Assembly (NCBI GenBank): GCA_002427885.1
Contig: DIZI01000025.1
Coordinates: forward strand, 115,172 to 179,171
DNA length: 64,000 bases
Direction of reading: 5' to 3'
DNA from: Paludibacter sp. UBA6032
GTDB taxonomy: Bacteria; Bacteroidota; Bacteroidia; Bacteroidales; Paludibacteraceae
This document shows positions 52,816 through 61,133 of this stretch, piece after piece. The translations under genes were made by a program, and so were the position numbers. Each line of letters starts with the position of its first letter. Position 1 is the first letter of the stretch. Below the pieces are notes generated by a model. That model did no database searches and had not been told where the DNA came from. It was given only the letters and a program-made list of their open reading frames with translations.

Positions 52816-54507
52816 ATGAAAAGAAATCAATTAAAAAAGTATGGTTGGACGGTATTAGCTTTTAATATCATCTTTTTGCCATTAATGGCTCAATATCCGT
52901 TCATCCCTGATTCGGTGAAAGTAAGAGCTGCCCGTCAGGAAGTAGAAATAAACCGTAAATCCGATTTGGCCTGGCAAAAAGCATTACCGGTAGTAGAAAA
53001 AGAAGCGGCAGCTGGTCGACCTTATAAACCATGGGCTTCAAAACCCGAAGATTTGTTGAAAGCAGATATTCCTGCATTTCCCGGTGCACAAGGCGGAGGT
53101 GAATTTACTCCGGGCGGTCGCGGAGGTAAAGTTATTGTAGTAACTTCACTTGCCGATGCAGGCACTGGAACTTTTCGGGAAGCCTGCGAAACAGGTGGTG
53201 CACGAATAATCGTCTTTAATGTTTCGGGAATCATACATCTTCAGTCTCCAATTCATGTACGTGCACCTTATCTTACAATCGCGGGACAAACTGCTCCCGG
53301 CGACGGAATTTGTGTAACCGGCTTTTCATTTTTAATTGATACACACGATGTAATTATGCGCCACTTGCGTTTCCGTCGTGGAGCACAGGATGTTGCTGAC
53401 CGTGATGATGCCGTAGGTGGAAATCCTGTTGGTAACATTATGATCGATCATGTTTCGGCCAGTTGGGGATTGGATGAAAACATGTCTATTTATAGGCATG
53501 TTTATAATCGAGACGCATCGGGCAAAGGTGAGAAATTACCGACTGTTAATGTGACCATTCAAAATTCTATTTTCTCCGAAGCTATGGATACTTATAATCA
53601 TGCTTTCGGTTCTACAATTGGTGGTCATAATTGCATGTTTTGTCGAAATCTCTGGGCTTCAAATATAAGTCGAAACTGTTCTGTTGGAATGGATGGCGGG
53701 TTTAATTTTGTGAATAATGTAATTTACAACTGGTGGAACCGTTCGGTTGATGGTGGTGATTCAAAAAGTTTTTTCAACATAATCAATAATTATTTTAAAC
53801 CCGGGCCGATAACACCATTAGACAAACCTATTTCGTACAGAATTCTCAAACCCGAAGCCGGACGCGATAAAAGCAAACCGGTATCGTTCGGAAAAGCTTA
53901 TGTATCGGGAAATATAGTTGAAGGAAATGAGAAAGTGACAAAAAACAACTGGGACGGTGGAGTTCAGCTATCCGAAGAATATAAACTTGCAGATTTTGTT
54001 CAACAAATTAAGGTTGACAAACCATTTGCAATGCCGAATGTGAAAATTATGAGTACCGAAGAAACTTATAAATTTGTATTGGAAAATGCAGGTGCTAATT
54101 TTCCCAAGCGCGATGCGGTTGATACACGGATTGTAAAAACGGTGATAACTGGTAAAGCAATTTATGTGGAAAATGCACCCGAGTTTATTCCAAAATACGT
54201 CAAACGCAGGTTGCCTGCTGATTCGTACAAAAAAGGAATCATTACCGATATTCGTCAGGTTGGTGGATTGCCAGAATACAAAGGACAACCGGTTGTAGAT
54301 ACTGATAAAGACGGAATGCCCGATGCATGGGAAAAGGCAAACGGTTTGAATCCGAATGACCCTACTGATGCAGTAAAAGATTGCAATGGCGACGGATATA
54401 CCAATATCGAAAAATACATAAACGGAATGGATACGAAAAGGAAAGTGGATTGGAAAAATGAGAAAAACAACCACGATACACTTGCCGGACGTAAAAGTTT
54501 GTTGTAA
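52816..54507 (+). CDS. Pectate lyase (PL1-type) with C-terminal Ca-binding repeat region
   Basis: A 563-residue secreted lyase. Parallel beta-helix motifs start with AFPGAQGGGEFTPGGRGGKV (about 92-111) and continue through TIAGQTAPGDGICVTG, NIMIDHVSASWGLDE and NCSVGMDGGFNFVNNVIYNW, as in PL1 enzymes that cleave polygalacturonate by beta-elimination with Ca. The C-terminus has DTDKDGMPDAWE and DCNGDGYTNIEKYI, Ca-binding loops common in secreted Bacteroidota enzymes. A leader of about 26 residues is hydrophobic. It lies 61 bp after the hybrid sensor and 25 bp before the next gene. Confidence 0.85.
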   Translation: MKRNQLKKYGWTVLAFNIIFLPLMAQYPFIPDSVKVRAARQEVEINRKSDLAWQKALPVVEKEAAAGRPYKPWASKPEDLLKADIPAFPGAQGGGEFTPGGRGGKVIVVTSLADAGTGTFREACETGGARIIVFNVSGIIHLQSPIHVRAPYLTIAGQTAPGDGICVTGFSFLIDTHDVIMRHLRFRRGAQDVADRDDAVGGNPVGNIMIDHVSASWGLDENMSIYRHVYNRDASGKGEKLPTVNVTIQNSIFSEAMDTYNHAFGSTIGGHNCMFCRNLWASNISRNCSVGMDGGFNFVNNVIYNWWNRSVDGGDSKSFFNIINNYFKPGPITPLDKPISYRILKPEAGRDKSKPVSFGKAYVSGNIVEGNEKVTKNNWDGGVQLSEEYKLADFVQQIKVDKPFAMPNVKIMSTEETYKFVLENAGANFPKRDAVDTRIVKTVITGKAIYVENAPEFIPKYVKRRLPADSYKKGIITDIRQVGGLPEYKGQPVVDTDKDGMPDAWEKANGLNPNDPTDAVKDCNGDGYTNIEKYINGMDTKRKVDWKNEKNNHDTLAGRKSLL

Positions 54508-54532
54508 TTAAATTCCAAAAAATGAATAAAAA

Positions 54533-57500
54533 ATGAATAAACTAAAATTTGTCCTTGTGGCAATTTTCATATTTACATTGAATTGCTTTCAACCTGTGAA
54601 AGCTCAAAACTTTCCTTTGCAGGTAAAAGATAACAAGATAAATTACATTAAAGACGCAAAGGGTAATCGTATTCTTGATTTTTCGTACTGCGGATACAAA
54701 AGCTCCGAACAGGATATTCCTGACGTGAAAAATGTCATATTTGTTCGTCATCAAGATGACGATGCTTCCGAAATTATTCAACGAGCCATTAATTATGTTT
54801 CTTCATTAAAACCTGATGTTTATGGTTTTCGAGGAGCAGTTTTACTCGATAAAGGCGTTTTCAATATCGGTAAAAGTTTGTGGATTCATGCATCCGGCGT
54901 AGTCTTGCGTGGTTCGGATAAACATGAAACTGTACTTTTGAAACAGGGTGTTGACCGTTCTGCACTTTTACATGTTGAAGGGATAAACAATCAGGTTTCA
55001 AAAGATTCATTCAAGCTAATATCTGATTATGTACCGGTTAATGAAAGGACATTTGAACTTAATTCAGCTTCAACTTTAAAAATTGGTGATCGTTTAAAAA
55101 TTGTACGTCCATCAACCAAAGAATGGATTGCTTCTATCGGATGCGATATTTTTGGAGGAGGAATTAGTGCTTTAGGTTGGAAACCGGGCGATATGGATGT
55201 TTGTTGGGACAGAAAGGTAACAAAAATTGAGGGTAATAATGTTACAATAGATGCTCCTCTAACTGCAGCAATCGATTCAAAATTTGGGAGTGCTACAGTA
55301 ACAAAATATGAATGGAACGGCCGAATCTCGGATGTTGGAATTGAAAATCTGACAATGAAATCTGAATACGATAAAAAATACCCAAAAGATGAAGATCATT
55401 GCTGGACGGGCGTTAGCATTGAAAACGCTGAAAATTGCTGGGTGCGTCAAATCAACTTCTATCATTTTGCCGGAAATGCAGTTTTTCTTCAGCCCACTTC
55501 TTCAAAAATTACAGTTGAAGATTGTATTTCCAAAGAACCAATCTCCGAAATTGGCGGTTTTCGCCGGATCATATTTTACACCATGGGACAGCAAAATTTA
55601 TTTCAACGTTGCTATTCAGAAGATGGTATAAATGATTTTGCTGCAGGATATTGTGCTCCCGGACCAAATGCTTTCGTTCAATGTGAAGCAAAAAATTCGT
55701 TGGGATTCAGCGGTGCTATTGATGCCTGGGCTTGTGGATTATTATTCGATGTAGTAAATATTGATGGAAATAATCTGAGTTTTAAAAACCTCGGACAAAA
55801 TAAAAACGGTGCCGGTTGGGGAACTGCAAACAGCCTCTTTTGGCAATGTTCAGCAGCAGAAATTGAATGTTATTCACCTTCGGTTGATGCAAAAAACAGG
55901 GCTTATGCTTGTTGGGCTCAATTTTCTGGTGACGGCGACTGGGCGGAATCGAACAATCATGTACAACCACGCAGTATTTATTATGCTCAATTGGCAGAAC
56001 GTTTAAATAAAGATGTTTCAGCCCGCGGACGCATTTTACCAAAAAATACCGACGCATCAAGTAGCCCTTCTGTAGAAGTAGCACAGGAAATGATGAAAGA
56101 AGCTTATATTCCGTTACTAACTACTGAAAAATGGATTGAACAAGCAAAATTCACACCTTCAGTTGATCCTTCAAAATTGATGACTACCGGCGATTTAAAA
56201 AACGGACCAATGCGTGTTCGGGCATATATTCCAAAAATTGATATTGAAAACGGCCGTTTGGTGTGCGATGGAGCTTTAATTACCGGTGCTAAACTTGATG
56301 TTCAATGGTGGAATGGTAAGCTAAAACCAAAATATATTGACTCTTACTTAACTAAACCTCATGTGACCAGGTTTGTTCCGGGACGCGAAGGATTTGGGCT
56401 TACCGATCGGATTGACTCGGTTGTTTCATTTATGAAATCGAATAATATTGCAGTATTAGATCATAATTATGGACTATGGGCCGATCGTCGAAGAGATGAC
56501 CACGAGCGCGTTCGAGAGCGCGATGGTGATGTTTGGGCACCGTTTTACGAACAACCTTTTGGTAGAAGTGGTGTTGGCGTCGCCTGGGATGGATTATCAA
56601 AATACGATTTGAATCGTCCGAATGCCTGGTACTGGTACCGACTGAAAGAATTTGCTGATAAAGGTCAAAAAGCTGGCTTAGTAATGTATCACGAAAACTT
56701 TTTTCAACATAATATTATCGAAGCCGGTGCTCATTGGGTAGATTGCCCCTGGCGATCAGCAAATAACATAAATGATCTGGGATTCCCCGAACCGGTTAAT
56801 TTTGCGGGTGACAAACGTATTTTCAGAGCTGAAATGTTTTACGACATTTCGGTTCCAATCCGCAGAGAATATTACAGAAACTACATTCGCCAGTGTCTGA
56901 ATAATTTTGCGGACAATAGCAATGTGATTCAACTGATAAGTGCCGAATTTACCGGTCCGCTACATTTTGTTCAGTTTTGGTTGGATGTAATTGACGAATG
57001 GCAAAAGGAAACAGGTAAAAATGCAACCATTGCTTTAAGTACAACCAAGGATGTTCAGGATTCCATCCTAGCCGATCCAAAACTGGCAGCAGTGGTTGAT
57101 ATTATTGATATTCGCTATTGGCATTATAAAAACGATGGAACGGTTTATGCGCCAAAGGGCGGATTAAATTTAGCTCCACGTCAACATGCCCGATTAATGA
57201 AAGTGGGGAAAGTTACCTTCAATGAAGCCTACAAGGCTGTAAGCGAATACCGTACTAAATATCCCGTTAAAGCAGTAACTTATTCTGCCGAAAATTATCC
57301 GGAAATGGCTTGGGCGGTATTTATGGCCGGAGGTTCCTGTCCGGTATTGCCTGTGACTGATAAAGAATTTTTAAAAGCTGCTTCTCTGATGAATATTGAG
57401 CAGGTAAAAAATGATAATTATAAAAAACTGGTAAAATCAGGTATTGGAATTATCATTTATTCCCAATCGGAAAATACAATTCCGGTTCAGCTGGAAAGTG

Positions 57501-57640
57501 GGAAATATGCTTTAAAATTTATAAATATCAAAACTGGAGAGGAAAAAACATTTACTAAAACATTAAACGGGGCTCAATTATACCAGTTGAAGGGGGCTGG
57601 AAGTTCGGCGGGAATTTATTGGTTTCAGAAATTAAAATAA
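54533..57640 (+). CDS. Secreted beta-helix plus DUF6298-type protein
   Basis: A 1035-residue secreted protein with two parts. Residues about 30-540 form a pectate-lyase-like beta-helix (FSYCGYKSSEQDIPDV entry, VVLRGSDKHETVLL, ISDVGIENLTMKSEYD, GVSIENAENCWVRQINFYH). Residues about 570-1035 look like a TIM-barrel-like domain with LDHNYGLWADRRRDDHERV and ENFFQHNIIEAGAHWVDCPW, as in DUF6298 proteins. Such proteins occur in pectin loci, and a lyase or hydrolase role is likely but not shown. It closes the carbohydrate cluster; a hairpin terminator lies 125 bp downstream. Confidence 0.7.
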   Translation: MNKLKFVLVAIFIFTLNCFQPVKAQNFPLQVKDNKINYIKDAKGNRILDFSYCGYKSSEQDIPDVKNVIFVRHQDDDASEIIQRAINYVSSLKPDVYGFRGAVLLDKGVFNIGKSLWIHASGVVLRGSDKHETVLLKQGVDRSALLHVEGINNQVSKDSFKLISDYVPVNERTFELNSASTLKIGDRLKIVRPSTKEWIASIGCDIFGGGISALGWKPGDMDVCWDRKVTKIEGNNVTIDAPLTAAIDSKFGSATVTKYEWNGRISDVGIENLTMKSEYDKKYPKDEDHCWTGVSIENAENCWVRQINFYHFAGNAVFLQPTSSKITVEDCISKEPISEIGGFRRIIFYTMGQQNLFQRCYSEDGINDFAAGYCAPGPNAFVQCEAKNSLGFSGAIDAWACGLLFDVVNIDGNNLSFKNLGQNKNGAGWGTANSLFWQCSAAEIECYSPSVDAKNRAYACWAQFSGDGDWAESNNHVQPRSIYYAQLAERLNKDVSARGRILPKNTDASSSPSVEVAQEMMKEAYIPLLTTEKWIEQAKFTPSVDPSKLMTTGDLKNGPMRVRAYIPKIDIENGRLVCDGALITGAKLDVQWWNGKLKPKYIDSYLTKPHVTRFVPGREGFGLTDRIDSVVSFMKSNNIAVLDHNYGLWADRRRDDHERVRERDGDVWAPFYEQPFGRSGVGVAWDGLSKYDLNRPNAWYWYRLKEFADKGQKAGLVMYHENFFQHNIIEAGAHWVDCPWRSANNINDLGFPEPVNFAGDKRIFRAEMFYDISVPIRREYYRNYIRQCLNNFADNSNVIQLISAEFTGPLHFVQFWLDVIDEWQKETGKNATIALSTTKDVQDSILADPKLAAVVDIIDIRYWHYKNDGTVYAPKGGLNLAPRQHARLMKVGKVTFNEAYKAVSEYRTKYPVKAVTYSAENYPEMAWAVFMAGGSCPVLPVTDKEFLKAASLMNIEQVKNDNYKKLVKSGIGIIIYSQSENTIPVQLESGKYALKFINIKTGEEKTFTKTLNGAQLYQLKGAGSSAGIYWFQKLK

Positions 57641-57765
57641 CTTCAAAAGTCTTATTTTCAGAGGAATTGCTGACATGAATACGGATTAAACATGCTAATA
57701 TTTAATTCGCAAAATGATTAATTATTAGAATTACAACATATTTACATCAGACAATCTGTTTATAA

Positions 57766-57796
57766 AAGGCGAAATAACGAATTGTTATTTCGCCTT
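57766..57796 (+). terminator. Hairpin terminator at the end of the carbohydrate cluster
   Basis: 13-bp perfect stem AAGGCGAAATAAC / GTTATTTCGCCTT with a 5-base loop. The T-run after it is poor, so termination may be partial. Confidence 0.7.
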
Positions 57797-57906
57797 CTAA
57801 TTTAGTCAATAAAAACTGATTTTGCAGAAAAATATGTTCTACAACAGCTTACCAAATTTTACCATATCCAAATCAGAATTTACATCCACATTTTTTAGTG
57901 CCAGTG

Positions 57907-57914
57907 TAATTTTG
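57907..57914 (+). promoter_or_regulatory. Possible -7 box (TAATTTTG) of the sigma gene
   Basis: TAnnTTTG match 34 bp before the start at 57948. It suggests that the sigma gene itself is read by the housekeeping sigma factor. Confidence 0.45.
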
Positions 57915-57947
57915 TTGCATCAGATTTATAACCAATATTATACTGTG

Positions 57948-58526
57948 ATGGAAAAAAATTACACAAGAAAAACAGTTCAGTCGAATTCTGACATGCTAAC
58001 CGTGCAACTCCTTTCAAACTTTATTGAAGGTGACATATCGGCCTTTTCAAAATTATATGACATGCATGTAAATCTGCTTTACAATTACGGTTACAGATTA
58101 ACCACCGATATTGAATTGTTGAAAGATTGCATACAAGATGTATTTATTAAAATCTATAATAAAAGAACTGAACTGGTCTCAGTTATTAATTTCAAGTCGT
58201 ATTTAATTATTTCATTGAAGAATAAACTCTGTGATGAAAGTCGTAAACGGGTAAATCTCTCTGATGTGGCAGTTGACGAATTGGATATTCTTTCAACAGA
58301 TAATATTGAAAGAGATTATATTGACTGTGAAAAAGAAAAATTGAACAGCGCTTTTGTGAGTAAAATGCTGGATCAATTATCACCCCGACAGCGTAAAGCA
58401 ATAGTCTTATATTATATCGAAGAAAAAAAATACGAGGACATTTGTTCAATTATGGAAATGAATTATCAGTCTGTTCGCAATCTGATTCATCGTGGAATTC
58501 TGAAATTAAGAAGTTGCGCTGCCTGA
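57948..58526 (+). CDS. ECF RNA polymerase sigma factor
   Basis: A 192-residue sigma-70-family factor of the two-domain ECF type. Region 2 is FIEGDISAFSKLYDMH through LLKDCIQDVFIKIYNKR to SLKNKLCDESRKR; region 4 is LSPRQRKAIVLYYIEEKKYE and SIMEMNYQSVRNLIHRGILK, with a helix-turn-helix for the -35 element. Length and layout are typical of Bacteroidota ECF factors paired with FecR anti-sigma factors. The ATG at 57948 is preferred because it gives the standard length. The next gene encodes a FecR-N-terminus-like mini protein behind a perfect ECF-like promoter. I infer that this factor reads the TTGAGTACA-N15-CGTCTT sites. Confidence 0.92.
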   Translation: MEKNYTRKTVQSNSDMLTVQLLSNFIEGDISAFSKLYDMHVNLLYNYGYRLTTDIELLKDCIQDVFIKIYNKRTELVSVINFKSYLIISLKNKLCDESRKRVNLSDVAVDELDILSTDNIERDYIDCEKEKLNSAFVSKMLDQLSPRQRKAIVLYYIEEKKYEDICSIMEMNYQSVRNLIHRGILKLRSCAA

Positions 58527-58556
58527 GAGTTGGTTTATTTGATAAAATAAAATTCC

Positions 58557-58586
58557 TTGAGTACAAACACTAAATCTATGCGTCTT
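58557..58586 (+). promoter_or_regulatory. ECF-sigma-like promoter (perfect copy) before the mini anti-sigma gene
   Basis: TTGAGTACA (58557-58565), 15 bases, CGTCTT (58581-58586), 31 bp after the sigma stop and 23 bp before the GTG at 58610. This places the downstream gene under the sigma factor just encoded, the usual design of a feedback loop. Confidence 0.75.
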
Positions 58587-58609
58587 ATAATCAAATAATA
58601 CGCGATTAA

Positions 58610-58867
58610 GTGAGTACCAAAGCAGATAAACATGTAATAAACATTCTGGTTAATGATGATTTCATAAACTATGTAATGAATCCAACCATCTCATTAACAA
58701 AGAGCTGGAATGATTTTTTCATTAAACATCCCGAACAGATTCCGGTTGCAAATGAAGCAAGACTAATCTTACTTGGCAGGCTCAATAAAAAAACGCTTCC
58801 CGTTCATGATTCGTTGGAATTGAAGGCAAGCATTTTTGAAAAATGTGGATTAACCCCATTAAGTTAG
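58610..58867 (+). CDS. Mini anti-sigma-like protein (FecR N-terminal domain only)
   Basis: An 85-residue soluble protein with a GTG start; no other start lies before the conserved part. DDFINYVMNPT, then SWNDFFIKHPEQIPVANEARLIL, match the layout of the cytoplasmic sigma-binding domain at the N-terminus of Bacteroidota FecR anti-sigma factors (D-F-hydrophobic-NP, W, P, EAR helix). A full FecR would continue for some 250-300 residues with a membrane helix and a periplasmic signal domain; here the frame stops after the first domain and no hydrophobic stretch exists. It lies 83 bp after the sigma gene behind a sigma-type promoter. Sigma binding is inferred; it could be a decayed FecR, but no remnant follows. 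Confidence 0.65.
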   Translation: MSTKADKHVINILVNDDFINYVMNPTISLTKSWNDFFIKHPEQIPVANEARLILLGRLNKKTLPVHDSLELKASIFEKCGLTPLS

Positions 58868-58900
58868 GACTCACTTCAATTTATACTTTTTATCCCACCA

Positions 58901-59287
58901 TCAATTTACCGGTGATAAAAACGCATCCTCGATGTGTTCAATTATGAATTCCTGTCCGTGAGGAATGACCGAAACCACATCAAAACGAGTCTCCCCTTTC
59001 CAATCGAATTGTAAAATATATTCGTGTGTTGCATTGATAATATTGCGAATCTTCCTTAGAGTGATAGCCTCTTCGGGATGTTCAAAAGTCTCGGTGGAAC
59101 GTGTTTTAACTTCCACAATAATCAGCCAGCCATCTTTTTCGGCGACAATATCCAGTTCCAGTTTCCCTATGCCGCCAAATGGGGTTGTGTTATGCCAATT
59201 GGTATGGCGAATATGAAATCCTTTGGAGCTCAAATAATCTTGTGCGCGCTTTTCGCCTAAATTACCCAGTTCATTATGTTCTGCCAT
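58901..59287 (-). CDS. YraN (UPF0102) family nuclease-fold protein
   Basis: A 128-residue protein with the restriction-endonuclease-like core GKLELDIVAEKDGWLIIVEV and KTRS, where the Asp, Glu and Lys match the D-ExK metal site of the fold. NLGEKRAQDYLSSKGF forms the N-terminal helix. The start at 59287 (MAEHNELG) is preferred over 59329, which only adds an untypical leader. Function in the cell is not established. It is convergent with the mini anti-sigma gene (33-bp gap). Confidence 0.88.
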   Translation of the reverse strand: MAEHNELGNLGEKRAQDYLSSKGFHIRHTNWHNTTPFGGIGKLELDIVAEKDGWLIIVEVKTRSTETFEHPEEAITLRKIRNIINATHEYILQFDWKGETRFDVVSVIPHGQEFIIEHIEDAFLSPVN

Positions 59288-59411
59288 GTTTATATTGCGA
59301 TTAAGTACATTATAAAAAAACTTAAACACTTAAAAATATTGTTTTTCAATAAATTATTGTTCAAAAATACAGTTTTTTGTTTTATTCCCGTTAGAAGTGC
59401 GGAGATAATAT

Positions 59412-59419
59412 TATTTTTG
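59412..59419 (+). promoter_or_regulatory. Possible -7 box (TATTTTTG)
   Basis: TAnnTTTG match 19 bp before the start codon at 59439; no clear -33 box. Confidence 0.4.
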
Positions 59420-59438
59420 TGAAGATTATCGAGCAATT

Positions 59439-59648
59439 ATGGCAAAAAAAACACTAATTCCCGCCTCAAAACGCAACTCCTTGCGTACACACCGGCAAAT
59501 ATTCACATTGAACGACGAAGAGAATAAGGCTTTAAATCGTTATATAGCAAAGTATAAAGTAGCAAATAAATCTAAATTCATCCGTGAAACCTTGATGCTT
59601 GCCATTATTCGGAAGTTTGATGAAGATCATCCGACTTTGTTTGATTAG
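59439..59648 (+). CDS. Small basic ribbon-helix-helix-like protein
   Basis: A 69-residue protein. RQIFTLNDEENKALNRYI followed by KSKFIRETLM looks like a strand-helix-helix unit of ribbon-helix-helix DNA-binding proteins, with a basic N-terminal arm. It stands 47 bp before rmuC and may share its transcript. The role is unknown; a small DNA-binding regulator is a reasonable guess. Confidence 0.7.
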   Translation: MAKKTLIPASKRNSLRTHRQIFTLNDEENKALNRYIAKYKVANKSKFIRETLMLAIIRKFDEDHPTLFD

Positions 59649-59695
59649 ATTACACCCAAAATTGGGACTTCACTATTTAGTTAATTTTTTACATT

Positions 59696-61036
59696 ATGGA
59701 ATATATACTGGCAATTCTGGCATTGATCATTGGTTATCTGCTAGCTTGGTTTATGGCTCAACGAAAACAGACTGTTCTTCGGGCAACTTACGAAATGAAT
59801 GAGAAGGCTTTCCTGTCAGCTCAGGCTGAAATTGAAACAATGAAATCGGTAGCGCAGGAAACAGTTCGGATGAAAACAGAAGAATTGCAACGACTGCAGC
59901 AAGATTTAACTAAACATTTGGAAATTTCAAACTCGCGTGGCATGGAAGTTGCTACCTTAACGGCAATCAACGAAAATGTGACTGAGAAGCTCGAAAATCA
60001 AAAAAAAGAAATCGAGAATCTGCAAAAACGATTGACAACTGAGTTCGAAAATATTGCTAGCAGGATATTAAAAGACCGATCCGATGAATTTTCGCTTTCT
60101 AATCATAAAAACCTGAGTGAGATTCTGAATCCATTGAAAGAAAAAATTCAAAATTTCGAGAAAAAGGTTGATGAAACCTATGATAAGGAACTGCGTGATA
60201 AAATAAGTTTGCGTGAAGAAGTACGTAAACTCACCGAATTAAATACACGCATTAGTCAGGAGGCTAATAACCTGACTCAGGCATTAAAAGGAGATGTAAA
60301 AAAACAGGGAAACTGGGGAGAAGTTATTCTGGAACGTGTATTGGAACGTTCCGGATTAACCAGAGGACAGGAATACGATCGTGAAGTGGTTGTGGAAGGA
60401 GCCGATTTTAGTGTTCAGCGTCCCGATGTTATCATACATTTGCCGGACAACAAACATATCATTATCGATTCCAAAGTATCGCTGGTGGCTTATGAACGAT
60501 TTGTTTCTGCTGAGACAGAAGAACACAGGATTTCTCATTTAAAAGATCATATTAACTCGCTTCGCAATCACGTAAAATTGTTGAGCGAAAAAAATTATCA
60601 GAATGCACAAAATCTAAATACACCCGATTTTGTACTTATGTTTTTGCCCATAGAGGCCTCGTTTTCCGTAGCAGTTCAGGGTGATAACGAGATATTTGCC
60701 TATGCATGGGAACGCAAAATTGTCATCGTGAGCCCAACTACTTTGTTGGCCACATTACGAACAATTTCGTCCATTTGGAAGCAGGAGAATCAGACTAAAA
60801 ATGCGCAGGAAATTGCGCGGCTGAGCGGTGCGTTGTATGATAAATTTATTGGGTTTACGGAAGATATGGTAAAAATAAAATCCAATATAGACAGAACTTC
60901 AGCTGCATATGATGATGCCATGAAAAAGATGAAAGATGGCAGTGGCAATATCATTCGTACGGCTGAAAAAATTAAAGAATTGGGAGCTAAAACCGGAAAC
61001 AATAAATCGCTTCCGACCGGATTTGAAAATTATTGA
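59696..61036 (+). CDS. rmuC: RmuC-family DNA recombination protein
   Basis: A 446-residue protein with one N-terminal membrane helix (ILAILALIIGYLLAWFMA), a long coiled coil (about 30-200) and the RmuC nuclease-like domain (about 205-400). Recognisable parts are KKQGNWGEVILERVLERSGL, HIIIDSKVSLVAYERF, MFLPIEASF and VIVSPTTLLATLRTI. E. coli RmuC limits recombination-linked inversions between short repeats. Length and domain order are normal. Confidence 0.93.
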   Translation: MEYILAILALIIGYLLAWFMAQRKQTVLRATYEMNEKAFLSAQAEIETMKSVAQETVRMKTEELQRLQQDLTKHLEISNSRGMEVATLTAINENVTEKLENQKKEIENLQKRLTTEFENIASRILKDRSDEFSLSNHKNLSEILNPLKEKIQNFEKKVDETYDKELRDKISLREEVRKLTELNTRISQEANNLTQALKGDVKKQGNWGEVILERVLERSGLTRGQEYDREVVVEGADFSVQRPDVIIHLPDNKHIIIDSKVSLVAYERFVSAETEEHRISHLKDHINSLRNHVKLLSEKNYQNAQNLNTPDFVLMFLPIEASFSVAVQGDNEIFAYAWERKIVIVSPTTLLATLRTISSIWKQENQTKNAQEIARLSGALYDKFIGFTEDMVKIKSNIDRTSAAYDDAMKKMKDGSGNIIRTAEKIKELGAKTGNNKSLPTGFENY

Positions 61037-61104
61037 AGTAAAAAACATTGTAAATAATAAGATTTAGAACTATTAGTGTCTAATAATAATATAATTACAC
61101 ATAT

Positions 61105-61120
61105 AAAATTGTGCAATTTT
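61105..61120. promoter_or_regulatory. Palindrome AAAATTG-TG-CAATTTT
   Basis: 7-bp perfect arms with a 2-base centre, 14 bp before the DUF3078 gene. TAAAATTG at its left edge is one base from TAnnTTTG, so it may be a promoter with operator or a weak terminator of rmuC. Confidence 0.3.
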
Positions 61121-61133
61121 TTTTTAGAAATAT

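Larger units (their letters stand above)
57641..57947 (+). other. 307-bp gap before the sigma gene
   Basis: Holds a terminator hairpin (57766-57796) and a possible promoter (57907-57914). An open frame extends upstream of the sigma gene to ATG 57834 or TTG 57822, but the added residues are not sigma-like and run through the -7 box, so they are read as leader. No copy of the TTGAGTACA-N15-CGTCTT motif is seen here. Confidence 0.6.
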
